Part shown: positions 34,592-43,760 of the stretch, piece by piece
Layout: every line of letters begins with the position of its first letter
Numbering within the stretch: position 1 is the stretch's first letter
Assembly (NCBI RefSeq): GCF_046557615.1
Contig: NZ_JBKIII010000001.1
Location: 868,001 to 932,000, forward strand
DNA: 64,000 nt
From: Haloferax sp046557615
GTDB lineage: Archaea > Halobacteriota > Halobacteria > Halobacteriales > Haloferacaceae
Direction of reading: 5' to 3'
Notes under the pieces: model-generated
Database searches by the model: none
Seen by the model: the letters and a program-made list of their open reading frames with translations, nothing else
What the model was told of the DNA's origin: nothing
Program-made: the position numbers and the translations under genes

Positions 34592-35758
34592 ATGACCGAC
34601 GTTCGAATCGCCGGGGTCGGACTGACGAAGTTCGGCAGTTACCCCGAGCGAACTGGCCGTGACCTGTTCGCGGAGGCGGCCCTCGCCGCGCGGGAGGAGG
34701 CTGGAATCTCCCGCGACGACTACGAGGAGCTTCATTACGGCAACTTCATGGGCGAACTCGCCGAGGGGCAGGGTCACCAAGGGCCGATAATGGCCGAAGC
34801 GGCAGGTCTGGAGTGTCCCGCAACGCGATACGAGCAAGCCTGTGCCTCCGCAGGCGTCGCCTTCCGACAGGCCGTCCAGACGATTCGCGCGGGCGGCGCT
34901 GACGTCGTCCTCGCGGGCGGGATGGAACGAATGAACAACCTCGATACCTCGAACGTCACGCAGTCGCTCGCCATCGCGGCGGACGAACTGTTCGAAGTCC
35001 GGGCAGGCGTCACGTTCCCCGGCGCGTACGCGCTCATGGCACGGGCCTACTTCGACGAGTTCGGCGGCGACAACGTGGACCTCGCCCACATCGCGGTGAA
35101 GAACCACGACAACGCGATGACGAACGACTTCGCACAGTTCCACCGCGAAATCACGGTGCAAGATGTACTCGAAAGCCCCATCGTCGCAGACCCGCTCACC
35201 CTCTACGACGCCTGTCCAATCACGGACGGCGCGAGCGCAGTCGTCCTCGTCAGCGGCGACTACGCCGACGAACACGGCATCGACGCACCCATCGCCGTCA
35301 CTGGGTCGGGACAGGGAACCGACAAGGCAGCGCTTCAGGACCGCGACGACATGGCTCGGACGCCCGCGGCGACGAAGGCCGCAGACATGGCCTACGCTGA
35401 CGCCGGAATCTCGCCCGAGGACGTCGATGTCGCAGAAGTCCACGACTGCTTTACCATCGCCGAAGTGATGGCGCTCGAATCGCTCGGCTTCTACGAACCC
35501 GGCGATGGTATCGGCGCGGCCACCCGCGGCGAGACCACGCGAGACGGCGACCGACCAATCAACCTCTCCGGTGGCCTGAAAGCGAAGGGTCACCCGGTCG
35601 GCGCGACGGGAACCGCCCAAATCGTGGAGATGACGAAACTCCTGCGCGGGGACCACGCGAACAGCGACGCCCTCTCGGACCCACGAGTCGGCCTGACCCA
35701 CAACGCGGGTGGCACGGTCGCCAGCGCGGTCGTTCACGTCCTGGAGGTGTTGAACTGA
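34592..35758 (+). CDS. Thiolase (SCP2-type acetyl-CoA C-acyltransferase)
   Basis: A 388-residue thiolase. The nucleophile is Cys84 in QACASAG, the HDCF motif is in EVHDCFTIAE, and the active-site His is in GHPVGATG; the C-terminal THNAGG glycine loop is also present. The stop codon overlaps the start of a DUF35 partner by one base. In archaea this pairing channels acetoacetyl-CoA to HMG-CoA synthase for mevalonate, or makes beta-ketoacyl-CoA. Substrate range is not determined by sequence. Confidence 0.92.
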   Translation: MTDVRIAGVGLTKFGSYPERTGRDLFAEAALAAREEAGISRDDYEELHYGNFMGELAEGQGHQGPIMAEAAGLECPATRYEQACASAGVAFRQAVQTIRAGGADVVLAGGMERMNNLDTSNVTQSLAIAADELFEVRAGVTFPGAYALMARAYFDEFGGDNVDLAHIAVKNHDNAMTNDFAQFHREITVQDVLESPIVADPLTLYDACPITDGASAVVLVSGDYADEHGIDAPIAVTGSGQGTDKAALQDRDDMARTPAATKAADMAYADAGISPEDVDVAEVHDCFTIAEVMALESLGFYEPGDGIGAATRGETTRDGDRPINLSGGLKAKGHPVGATGTAQIVEMTKLLRGDHANSDALSDPRVGLTHNAGGTVASAVVHVLEVLN

Positions 35759-36138
35759 TGGCCGATGCAGAATACGACGACTGGCTCGCCGCAATTGGTG
35801 ACGGTGAAGGCTACTATCTCGCGTGTCCCGACGGTCACGGGTCGCTTCCACCGCGACGTTCGTGTCCGCACTGTGGTGCGGCCGAACTGACCGAAGAACC
35901 GCTCCCAGCGACGGGCGAACTCGCCACCTTCTCTGAGGTTCACGTCCCCGCCCCACGCTTTGCCGACGACGCGCCCTACGTGACGGCGATTGCAACGTTC
36001 GGCCCGGTTCGACTGACCGGTATCGTCCGCGGCGTCGAATCGGGGGCAATCGACCTCGGCATGGAAGTCGTCCCAGACGTCGGTGAGTCAGAAACGACGG
36101 GCGATACGCTGTTGGTCTTCCGACCCGCCGACCACTAA
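35758..36138 (+). CDS. DUF35 OB-fold protein, thiolase partner
   Basis: A 126-residue protein with an N-terminal rubredoxin-like zinc ribbon (Cys23, then Cys36 and Cys39 in CPHC; the fourth ligand is not obvious, His27 being possible) and an OB fold that binds the CoA moiety. It overlaps the thiolase stop by one base, and the two proteins very likely form one complex. Confidence 0.9.
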   Translation: MADAEYDDWLAAIGDGEGYYLACPDGHGSLPPRRSCPHCGAAELTEEPLPATGELATFSEVHVPAPRFADDAPYVTAIATFGPVRLTGIVRGVESGAIDLGMEVVPDVGESETTGDTLLVFRPADH

Positions 36139-36160
36139 CTCGTCTCTCGCTTTTTCTCGA

Positions 36161-36313
36161 TTATTTCCGGTCAGATTCGTCTTCGAGGAGGTTCTCGAAC
36201 ACCGGTCGGTCGAGGACGAACGAGCCGAGAATGAGCGCCCAAAATCCGAGCGCGATGACCGCAATCGCGCCGTAGAGCGCGAGCGAAAACATATCGAGTA
36301 CCGACCCAGCCAT
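36161..36313 (-). CDS. Small membrane protein (50 aa), unknown function
   Basis: ATG at 36311-36313 to TAA at 36161-36163. The protein starts MAGSVLDMFSLALYG and has one hydrophobic helix (about residues 8-33) and an acidic tail ending ESDRK. It begins 2 nt after the stop of the alpha/beta hydrolase gene, so the two are co-transcribed and probably coupled. Codon use is typical of the surrounding genes (mostly G or C at third positions). Confidence 0.65.
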   Translation of the reverse strand: MAGSVLDMFSLALYGAIAVIALGFWALILGSFVLDRPVFENLLEDESDRK

Positions 36314-36315
36314 GC

Positions 36316-37242
36316 TTACGAGAGCGCGTCGCTCACCGTCTCGACGAACGCAGCCGGGAACTCGACGTGTGGGAGCAACATCGCATCGTCGAAGACGACG
36401 AGCGTACAGTCGGCTTCCTCTGCGAGGTCACGACCGTCCGCGAGCGGCGTGATGTCGCTTTCGCGCCCCCAAATGAGCGTGGTCGGAATGTCGAGTTCAG
36501 AGAGTGCCTCGCCGAGGTCGATGTCGGCGTTGAGATAGCCGGAGACGAACGATGCGGGGGCGAATCGTGCGCCCGGTTGGTGTGCCGTCTGCCACTCGTA
36601 CTCCTGCCACTCCTCGCCTGCTTTAGACGGGTCGAAGTAGCCGTGGTCGCCGTTGAAGTAGCGAATCGATGGGTGTGAGGCGATGAGATTGAACAGTCCT
36701 TCGCCGACGACTGGCGCGCGGATGAGTTCGCGGAGCCACTCGGTCGGGTCGGGGCCGCCGCGCGCGGTCGGGCAGACGAAGACGAAGTTCGAAACAGACA
36801 CGTCGTCGCGTTCGGCGGCCGCAACCGCGTAGGCAGACGTGAGCGACGACGCGAGAACCGCGGGCGAGTCGTACCGCGAGAGGAAGTCGCCGACGAACTC
36901 CTGATAGAGAACCGCCGAGTAGTAGAGCGCCGGGCGGTCCGAGAGCCCGAATCCGGGCAGGTCGGGGGCGATTACGTGAAAGTCTTCGGCGAGTTCGTCG
37001 AACACGGCGCGGAACTCGCCCGAAGACCCCGCGGCGTTGATACCGTGAAGGAGAACGAGTGTCGGCGCACTGTCGTCTCCCGCTTCGACGTAGGAGATGT
37101 CCATCCCGCGCCAGCGATACGTCCCGACCGTCCCCGAAAGCGGAGGTTCGAGCGGAGCAGCGCGCTTCGAGAGCGCCGCGTTCGCAGCAGCAGTGAGACC
37201 AACACCGGCGGTCGCTACACTGATAGCTCGTCTGAAATTCAT
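36316..37242 (-). CDS. Alpha/beta hydrolase
   Basis: A 308-residue hydrolase. The N-terminal MNFRRAISVATAGVGLTAA looks like a signal or anchor helix. LVLLHGINAAG is the oxyanion HG motif. The nucleophile elbow is atypical (ASSLT instead of GXSXG), Asp in WGRESD and His in LPHVEFP would complete the triad. The substrate is unknown. It is upstream of a 50-residue membrane protein in the same transcript. Confidence 0.85.
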   Translation of the reverse strand: MNFRRAISVATAGVGLTAAANAALSKRAAPLEPPLSGTVGTYRWRGMDISYVEAGDDSAPTLVLLHGINAAGSSGEFRAVFDELAEDFHVIAPDLPGFGLSDRPALYYSAVLYQEFVGDFLSRYDSPAVLASSLTSAYAVAAAERDDVSVSNFVFVCPTARGGPDPTEWLRELIRAPVVGEGLFNLIASHPSIRYFNGDHGYFDPSKAGEEWQEYEWQTAHQPGARFAPASFVSGYLNADIDLGEALSELDIPTTLIWGRESDITPLADGRDLAEEADCTLVVFDDAMLLPHVEFPAAFVETVSDALS

Positions 37243-37305
37243 GTCATTGAGATGGACGTCTGGGGCCTTAATTCGCCCGCCGGAGAAGGGTTGTTGACGA
37301 AGACT

Positions 37306-38376
37306 TCAGTCGTCGGTTTCGTCCAGACACTCACGCAACGGGGCGAGTATCTCTTCGGTGACGGCGTAGGGGTCCGTCTCACGGGCGGCGATGGCTTCGG
37401 CGAAGGAGTCGATACCGCCCTGTGATTCGAGTTCCGCCTCCAGCAACGCGCCGATGTCGCCTTGGAGCAGTTGTCGAATCTCTTCGGCGGCGCGTTGCTT
37501 GGCTTTCTCGTCGAGTTCGCCCGTCCGTTCGAGGAATTCGTAGTGGTCGTCGAGCGTCTCGACGAAGGTGTCGATGCCCTCACCAGTCGTCGCTATGGTC
37601 TCGACTACTTGGGGCATCCAGGTCTCTTCGTCGGTTGCTTCGTCCGCTTCGTCGCTTTCGGTGCCGTTCGCCGCTTCGAACCCGTCGATTCCGTGATGGC
37701 CCATATCGAGGTTCGCTCGCGGGTCGTCGCGGAGGTGAATCATCTCTTTGAGTTCGGCGACAGTGCGAGAAGCCCCGCTCATGTCGGCTTTGTTGACGAC
37801 GAACATGTCACCGATTTCGAGAATGCCCGCTTTGAGCATCTGCACGTCGTCGCCGCTCCCGGGTTGGACGAGGACGACGACCGTATCGGCGGTTTTGACG
37901 ATATCGACTTCGTTCTGTCCGGCACCGACCGTCTCGATGATGATTCGGTCCTTGCCGAAGGCGTCGAGGGCTTTGACGGCGTCGGCAGTCGCAGTCGAGA
38001 GCCCACCGAGTTGCCCGCGGGCGCTCATCGACCGGAAGAACACGTCCATATCGCCGATGTTCGACGCCATGCGGATTCGGTCGCCGAGGACGGCCCCGCC
38101 GGTAAAGGGTGACGAGGGGTCTACGGCGATGACACCGACCGTCTCGCCACGGTCGCGGTAGAATTTCGCCAGTTTGTCCACGAGCGTGGACTTGCCCGCG
38201 CCGGGGCTGCCGGTGATGCCGACGACTGATGCGTCGCCGGTGTGGGCGTAGAGTTCGGAGACGATGTCTCGATAGCCCGGTGCGCGCGACTCGATTTTCG
38301 TGATGACCCGAGCGAGCGCTCTGTGTTCGCCATCGAGGAGTCGCTCCACGAGGTCAGATTCCGCAGCCTGACTCAT
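37306..38376 (-). CDS. meaB: MeaB-type GTPase, methylmalonyl-CoA mutase chaperone
   Basis: A G3E-family GTPase of about 356 residues that protects and reloads B12-dependent methylmalonyl-CoA mutase. Walker A is GSPGAGKST, and NKAD provides guanine specificity (VVNKADMSG). The ETVGAGQNEVD segment is family-typical. The ATG at 38376 lies 2 nt after the stop of the B12-binding subunit gene, so both belong to one operon. The family length is normal apart from an acidic insertion (about 235-250). Confidence 0.94.
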   Translation of the reverse strand: MSQAAESDLVERLLDGEHRALARVITKIESRAPGYRDIVSELYAHTGDASVVGITGSPGAGKSTLVDKLAKFYRDRGETVGVIAVDPSSPFTGGAVLGDRIRMASNIGDMDVFFRSMSARGQLGGLSTATADAVKALDAFGKDRIIIETVGAGQNEVDIVKTADTVVVLVQPGSGDDVQMLKAGILEIGDMFVVNKADMSGASRTVAELKEMIHLRDDPRANLDMGHHGIDGFEAANGTESDEADEATDEETWMPQVVETIATTGEGIDTFVETLDDHYEFLERTGELDEKAKQRAAEEIRQLLQGDIGALLEAELESQGGIDSFAEAIAARETDPYAVTEEILAPLRECLDETDD

Positions 38377-38378
38377 CG

Positions 38379-38798
38379 TCACGCCCGTTCAGGTGCGTTT
38401 TCCTTCACGAACTCGATGGTCTCTTGCATCGGCGTTCCGGGGCCGAAGATGGCATCGACGCCAGCCTCGGTGAGTTTCTCTCGGTCCTCGTCGGGGACGA
38501 TGCCGCCGACGATGACGAGCGTGTCGTCCAGCGCGCCGTACTCGTCGAGTCCGGCGAGAACCTTGGGAACGAGCGTGTTGTGCGCGCCGGAGAGGATAGA
38601 GATTCCCAGCACGTCAACGTCCTCTTGGACGGTCGCTTGGACGATTTCGTCCGGTGCTCGGTGAAGTCCAGAGTAGATAACTTCGAATCCTGCATCGCGG
38701 AAGGCGCGAGCGATAACGTGTGCACCACGGTCGTGGCCGTCGAGTCCCACCTTCGCGATGAGACACCGGATAGTTCGTTGTTCAGAATCGGCGCTCAT
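38379..38798 (-). CDS. mcmB: Methylmalonyl-CoA mutase B12-binding (C-terminal) subunit
   Basis: A 139-residue cobalamin-binding domain. The B12 base-off motif DXHXXG is in GLDGHDRGAH, followed by SGLHR, GISILSGAHNT and VIVGGIVP. The catalytic large subunit is encoded elsewhere, as in other archaea with a split mutase. It is followed by meaB in an operon. A TATA-like ATTTGT lies about 45 nt upstream. Confidence 0.94.
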   Translation of the reverse strand: MSADSEQRTIRCLIAKVGLDGHDRGAHVIARAFRDAGFEVIYSGLHRAPDEIVQATVQEDVDVLGISILSGAHNTLVPKVLAGLDEYGALDDTLVIVGGIVPDEDREKLTEAGVDAIFGPGTPMQETIEFVKENAPERA

Positions 38799-38855
38799 GC
38801 TCGGTGCTTCGATGTCGCCCGGTTTGACTCTAACGGAAAATCAGGACAAATACTG

Positions 38856-40679
38856 CTAGTCGCTTGACTGATTCGTCCCAACGTGTTCGTCCAAGAACTC
38901 CGCAATCTCCGAGTACGCCGTGATGCGGTTCTCCAACTTCGAGAAGCCGTGGCCCTCGTCCTCGAAGATACGCTCTCGAACCTCCACGTGGCCGCGTGCT
39001 TTCTCCACGAGTTGGTGTGCTTCGCTGACGGGCACGCGCGGGTCGTTCGCGCCGTGGAGGACGAACAACGGCGCGCGAATCTTGTCGATGTTATTGAGCG
39101 GTGAGATAGATTCGAGGAACTCTCTATCGTGTTCGAGCGACCCGTACTCGGCCTCTCTGAGTTCGCGCCGCCAGTCGCCCGTGTTTTCGAGGAACGTGAC
39201 GAAACTCGCAATGCCGACAATATCGACGCCCGCGGCCCAGAGGTCGGGATATTCGGTCATCGACGCGAGGACCATGAACCCGCCGTAGGACCCACCCATG
39301 GCGATGAGTTTGTCGGGGTCAACGGCAGGGTGGTCGTGGAGCCACTCGACAGCGGCCTCGATATCGGCGACCGAGTCCATTCGGTTTTCAACGTCGTCGA
39401 GGTGGCCGTAGGCCTTACCGTAGCCTGCTGACCCGCGGACATTGGGCTCGAAGTAGGCGTACCCGCGCGAGAGGAAGTACTGCTTGACAGACGAGAACGA
39501 CGGCCTTCGCTGTGCTTCCGGCCCGCCGTGGATGTCCACGATGACCGGCGTCTCACCGGTGGGTGACTCCTCGGGCAACGTGAAGAATGCCGGAATCTTG
39601 CGCCCGTCGAACGTCGGGTAGTGGATGAGTTCGGGCGCGACGAACGAGTCCTCGGGAATGCCTGCGGTCGCCGCGTGCGTCCAGCGCGTCGTCTCACCGG
39701 TCGTCACGTCGAGTACGTAGACGTTCGCCGTGTTCGCGCTCGCAGTGACGGTGATGGCCGCACGGTTGCCGTCCGGTGAGAACGAGGCCCCGCCCGAAAC
39801 GCCCTTCGGGATGTCGGGGGCGGGGAACGTGTCGATTCGGTCGGGCGCGGTGAGTTCGCCGAAGGTGAGTTCGGTGTAGCCCTCGACGTTGCGTGAGTAG
39901 ACGATGCGCCGCGATTCGTGGTCGATACCGACGCCTTCGACTTCGGAGTCGCCGCCGGATTCGACGAGCGAGAATTCTCCCGTGGCGAGGTCACAGCGAA
40001 CGAGTTCGAGCGTGTCGCTCTCTCGGTCGGAGACCATGTAGATGCTCTCGCCGTCTGGCCCCCACGAGGGACTCTGGTAGCGCACGGTGCCCTCGTGCGG
40101 CGTGATGTGTGAGAGTTCACCGGAGTCGATATCGAGGACGTACACGTCCTGGTCGAAGTTCGAGTAGGCCTCTTGGACGATGAGTTTCGAGTCGTCAGGC
40201 GACCAGCCACCGAGCGAGAGCCACCCGTCACCCTCGTGGACGAGTTCAGCCTCGTCGCCCGTTTCGTCGCGGCCCTGGACGTACACGTCGAAGACGGCGT
40301 TGTCGCGGCGGTTCGAGGTGAACGCGAACCGCTCGCCGTCGTGGCTCCACCCACCCCACCGGTGTTTCGCATCCGGCGTTGCAGTCAGGTTCGTGATGAC
40401 GCCCGTGTCGGGTTCGAGGCGGAACAACTGTGCGCGCTCGTTGCCGCCTTCGTCCATCCCGAAGACGAGTTCTGGGTTCTCGGGAGACCACGAGGCGAAG
40501 GTGACGCGCTCGTCGTAGAACGTCTGCTGTTCGGGCCACGCACCGGGTTCGTCGAGCGTCCAGACTTGCGGGACACCCGTGGTGTCCATGAGAAACGAGA
40601 TGCGCTCGCCGCCGGGGGCGAACGACGCGCCGTAGGCGCTTCTGATGTGGAGATAGCGCTCGATATCGTAGGCTCGCAT
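38856..40679 (-). CDS. S9-family (prolyl oligopeptidase-like) serine peptidase
   Basis: A 607-residue peptidase with an N-terminal beta-propeller (about 1-330, repeated WSPD/SPDG blades) and a C-terminal alpha/beta hydrolase domain. The catalytic triad is Ser464 in GGSYGG, Asp in HGANDPRVP and His in DEGHGFSK. No signal peptide, so it is probably a cytosolic acylaminoacyl peptidase. The start is ATG 40679 (MRAYDIERYL). Confidence 0.93.
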   Translation of the reverse strand: MRAYDIERYLHIRSAYGASFAPGGERISFLMDTTGVPQVWTLDEPGAWPEQQTFYDERVTFASWSPENPELVFGMDEGGNERAQLFRLEPDTGVITNLTATPDAKHRWGGWSHDGERFAFTSNRRDNAVFDVYVQGRDETGDEAELVHEGDGWLSLGGWSPDDSKLIVQEAYSNFDQDVYVLDIDSGELSHITPHEGTVRYQSPSWGPDGESIYMVSDRESDTLELVRCDLATGEFSLVESGGDSEVEGVGIDHESRRIVYSRNVEGYTELTFGELTAPDRIDTFPAPDIPKGVSGGASFSPDGNRAAITVTASANTANVYVLDVTTGETTRWTHAATAGIPEDSFVAPELIHYPTFDGRKIPAFFTLPEESPTGETPVIVDIHGGPEAQRRPSFSSVKQYFLSRGYAYFEPNVRGSAGYGKAYGHLDDVENRMDSVADIEAAVEWLHDHPAVDPDKLIAMGGSYGGFMVLASMTEYPDLWAAGVDIVGIASFVTFLENTGDWRRELREAEYGSLEHDREFLESISPLNNIDKIRAPLFVLHGANDPRVPVSEAHQLVEKARGHVEVRERIFEDEGHGFSKLENRITAYSEIAEFLDEHVGTNQSSD

Positions 40680-40719
40680 TGCCACTGATTGGGCGGAGAC
40701 AGAGAAATCCATTTGGGTG

Positions 40720-41442
40720 TCAGAAGTCCGAGAGGCGCGTGTCGGTGCTGTCGGTCCACCCCCGCATTTCGGCGTATGCCTCGGGGTTGATAGGGACGCC
40801 TTCGGTGTTCAACAGCCGGTTGGGGAACTGCTCGAACGCGATGCCGATGAGTTGGTACTCCAGTTCTTCGAGATACGGATGGGTGTCCGGGTACGGACCT
40901 TCGGTTCCGACTTCCCACGGTTCGACCCAGAAGTACACCTGTTCGTCGAGTCGTGGTGGGTCCGTGGCGGCGAAGAGGTCGGTAATCCACCGGTCGTACT
41001 TCTTCACTCCCTGTTCGTCGAACATCGCCGCCGACAAATCGCCAAAGTGGTAATACCGCCCGTAGCCCCAGCGTGCGAGTTTCCCGTCGTTGGTCTCGAT
41101 ACTTTTGAGGTTACTATTGAGAGCCGTCCCGGAGGCACCGAATTTGCCGCATTTGCCGAGATAGCGTGGAACGACTTCCTCCCCGTCGAGGGTGTACATC
41201 ATGTAGACGAGTCCTTCGTACGTTTGACCTCGGCGCTCGTGGTCGGCCACGACGCGGGCACCTGCGTCACGGAGTCGTCGCTCCATTCGCTCGCCACGGC
41301 GGAGGATACGTCTCCCGTCTCGCCCGTACTCGATGGTCTCGACAGTGCCGTCGCTCGCCGTCTCGAAAAGCGGAATCGGGTCGTCGGTGTCGACGAATCG
41401 GTCGACCCACCGCGACCACAGTACGTTTTTTGTATCAGTCAC
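40720..41442 (-). CDS. Haloarchaeal protein with a GIY-YIG-like segment, unknown function
   Basis: A 240-residue soluble protein without an assigned family that I can confirm. Residues 77-100 (GLVYMMYTLDG then RYLGKCGKFG) resemble the two-strand core of GIY-YIG nucleases, with an Arg/Tyr-rich RWGYGRYYHF following (124-133). The C-terminal half has YFWVEPWEVGTEGPYPDTHPY. It sits alone between a peptidase and an MTH865 gene. Confidence 0.7.
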   Translation of the reverse strand: MTDTKNVLWSRWVDRFVDTDDPIPLFETASDGTVETIEYGRDGRRILRRGERMERRLRDAGARVVADHERRGQTYEGLVYMMYTLDGEEVVPRYLGKCGKFGASGTALNSNLKSIETNDGKLARWGYGRYYHFGDLSAAMFDEQGVKKYDRWITDLFAATDPPRLDEQVYFWVEPWEVGTEGPYPDTHPYLEELEYQLIGIAFEQFPNRLLNTEGVPINPEAYAEMRGWTDSTDTRLSDF

Positions 41443-41467
41443 AGTGCGGGTAGATGAGAGAGACGCC

Positions 41468-41725
41468 TCAGATCATGTCTTCTTTCTTGAGTCCCACGAT
41501 GATGTCATCGACGAGACTCTCGACGTCTTCGTACGGGAAGTCCTGGTGCTTGCCGAGTTTGGCGGCGAGTTCCATCGCGGTGATGGTCACGTCGTCTGCT
41601 TTGAACTTCGTACCTGGACCCTGCGGGAGCGCGGGGACGAGCGACATCTGGTTCTTCACGGGGTAGCTTGCGTTGGAGAATGCGTCGGTGAACTGCTCGC
41701 GGAGTTGAGATTCAACGTCTGACAT
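41468..41725 (-). CDS. MTH865-family small protein
   Basis: An 85-residue helical protein. The order VKNQMSLVPALPQGPGTKFKADD, then VTITAMELAAKLG and a helical end, matches the MTH865-like family (EF-hand-like fold, function unknown). A TATA-like AATATTTTT lies about 25 nt upstream of the ATG. Confidence 0.85.
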   Translation of the reverse strand: MSDVESQLREQFTDAFSNASYPVKNQMSLVPALPQGPGTKFKADDVTITAMELAAKLGKHQDFPYEDVESLVDDIIVGLKKEDMI

Positions 41726-41897
41726 ACCATGTACGATACTAGTAAGGTGGAAAAATATTCCGGAACAACCAACAACGTGTGGTTAGTTCTAGCACGGCTG
41801 TCGCACGTTGTTTTGACGCATTCAGAGGGACGAAAACGAACCGGCTGATTCACCCGAGATTAGAGGACTTATCAGCACCCCCGCGTCATGGATAATC

Positions 41898-42944
41898 ATG
41901 GACTTCGATTTCAATCGTCTCAAAGAACTCACCGAGATGAGCGGTGTCCCCGGCTACGAAGACCGAATTCGCGCACTCGTCCGCGACGAACTCGAAGCAT
42001 CGACCGACAGTGTTCGCATCGACGCGATGGGCAACGTCGTCGGCACCATCGAAGGCAGTTCGGACTACGAAGTCGCCGTCGCCGCCCACATGGACGAAAT
42101 CGGATTTATGGTCCGCCACGTCAGCGAAGAGGGCTTCCTCCAACTCGACGCCCTCGGTGGCTGGGACCCGAGCGTCCTCAAGGCACAGCGTGTCACCGTC
42201 CACGCAGAGGATGGCGACTACACCGGCGTCATCGGCTCTGTCCCGCCGCACACACTCACCGAAGAACAGCGCAAGAAAGAGATGAAAGTCGAGGACGTAC
42301 ACGTGGACCTCGGTCTCGACGGAGAGACCGTCGAAGAGAACATCTCCGTCGGCGACCTCGTGACGATGGAACAGACCACCGTCGAGATGGGCGACCACAT
42401 CACGGGCAAGGCGCTCGATGACCGCGTCTGTCTCTTTGCGATGCTCGAAGCCGCAGAGCGCATCGAGAACCCCGACGTGACGATTCACTTCGCCGCGACC
42501 GTCCAAGAAGAGGTCGGCCTCCGCGGCGCACAAGCGTTGGGCGTGGACCTCGACCCGGACCTCGCACTCGGCCTCGACACCACCGTCGCCAACGACGTGC
42601 CCGGGTTCAAGCCCGCAGATTACGTCACCCAGCTCGGTGAAGGTGCAGGAATCAAGCTCAAGGACTCCAGCGCGATTGCCAACCCGAAGGTCCACCGTCG
42701 CCTCCGCAACGTCGCCGAGGAGAACGACATCAACTACCAGATGGAACTGCTCCCCGCGGGCGGCACGGACACGGGTGGCTTCCAGAACACCTACGGCGCG
42801 AAGCCGGTCGGCGCCATCTCGATGCCGACGCGCTACCTCCACACGGTGACCGAGAGCGTCCACAAAGAGGACGTCGATGCCTACATCGACCTCCTGACGG
42901 CCTTCTTAACCAGCGAGACGGGCGAATTCGACTACACGCTGTAA
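41898..42944 (+). CDS. M42-family metalloaminopeptidase
   Basis: A 348-residue tetrahedral-aminopeptidase-like enzyme. Di-metal ligands: His64 and Asp66 in AAHMDEIG, Asp in ALDDRVC, Glu-Glu in TVQEEVG, Asp in GLDTT and a C-terminal His in YLHTVTESVH. The family forms TET dodecamers that degrade peptides after the proteasome; PAN is encoded 17 kb away. Normal length. Confidence 0.93.
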   Translation: MDFDFNRLKELTEMSGVPGYEDRIRALVRDELEASTDSVRIDAMGNVVGTIEGSSDYEVAVAAHMDEIGFMVRHVSEEGFLQLDALGGWDPSVLKAQRVTVHAEDGDYTGVIGSVPPHTLTEEQRKKEMKVEDVHVDLGLDGETVEENISVGDLVTMEQTTVEMGDHITGKALDDRVCLFAMLEAAERIENPDVTIHFAATVQEEVGLRGAQALGVDLDPDLALGLDTTVANDVPGFKPADYVTQLGEGAGIKLKDSSAIANPKVHRRLRNVAEENDINYQMELLPAGGTDTGGFQNTYGAKPVGAISMPTRYLHTVTESVHKEDVDAYIDLLTAFLTSETGEFDYTL

Positions 42945-43058
42945 GCGACTTTCTCTCGATTTTCGGATTTTTCAGCGTTCGCGGGAGGACAGAGTGTCAC
43001 ACTTTGCTGGCAGACGCGAACCAAAGTATTCACTACACGCCCACACTAAGCGCCGGAC

Positions 43059-43685
43059 ATGACCGACGGCAACGTGGATATGTCTCGGCGGGCGTTCCTC
43101 GGGGCGGCCGCTGGCGGTGCAGCGGTTGCCGCCGCTTCCGGTACGGCCGCGGCGCAGACCGTAGAACCCGACTTTGGCGGCTGGCTCGACGGTATCGACG
43201 GTGGCTACCAAGACCTTCGCGGACAGAGCGAAGTGACCGTTCAAGTGGGCGCAGAAGGCAACGGCGGCGCACTCGCATTCGCCCCCGCGGGCATCTGGGT
43301 CGACCCCGGAACGACCGTGACGTGGGAATGGACCGGCGAAGGTGGCGGCCACAACGTCAAACCAGAAGAAGGCCCCGCAAGCCTCGACTCTGGCGCACCA
43401 GTCGCCGAAGCAGGAACGACCTACGAATACACCTTCGAAGAAGCCGACGCTGGCATCACGAAGTACTTCTGTGAACCGCACAAGGCACTCGGTATGCACG
43501 GCGCAGTCGCAGTCGGCCCCGACGTCGCAACCGTCGAAGTCGGCGGTGGCGGCGGCTCCGACATCCCGCAAGTTCCGGGCAGCGCAAAGTCGCTGGGCAT
43601 CGCGGCTACCTTCGCGATGATTGCAACGCTGGGCCTCGGCTACTTCTTCATGAAGTACGGCGGCGACTACGAAATCGACGAGTAA
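43059..43685 (+). CDS. Second membrane-anchored halocyanin
   Basis: A 208-residue paralogue of the halocyanin at 28230. Tat signal SRRAFLGAAAGG; copper ligands His98, Cys138, His141 and Met146; Gly-rich linker and C-terminal anchor helix (about 180-200). The two cupredoxin domains are nearly colinear (QSEVTVQVGAEGNGG against QSEVTVEVGAPGNGG). The start could be the ATG at 43059 or 43080. It stands alone, with a TATA-like AAAGTATTC about 30 nt upstream. Confidence 0.92.
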   Translation: MTDGNVDMSRRAFLGAAAGGAAVAAASGTAAAQTVEPDFGGWLDGIDGGYQDLRGQSEVTVQVGAEGNGGALAFAPAGIWVDPGTTVTWEWTGEGGGHNVKPEEGPASLDSGAPVAEAGTTYEYTFEEADAGITKYFCEPHKALGMHGAVAVGPDVATVEVGGGGGSDIPQVPGSAKSLGIAATFAMIATLGLGYFFMKYGGDYEIDE

Positions 43686-43710
43686 CCACTCGTCTTCTTC
43701 TTTCGTTTTT
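43677..43710 (+). terminator. Terminator of the second halocyanin gene
   Basis: GACGAGT (43677-43683) and ACTCGTC (43688-43694) form a perfect 7-bp hairpin that includes the stop codon, followed by the T-rich TTCTTCTTTCGTTTTT. Confidence 0.6.
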
Positions 43711-43760
43711 CCGCGATGAGCAACAGCACTCACTGACGACTCGAGACGGCGGGAGACCGA

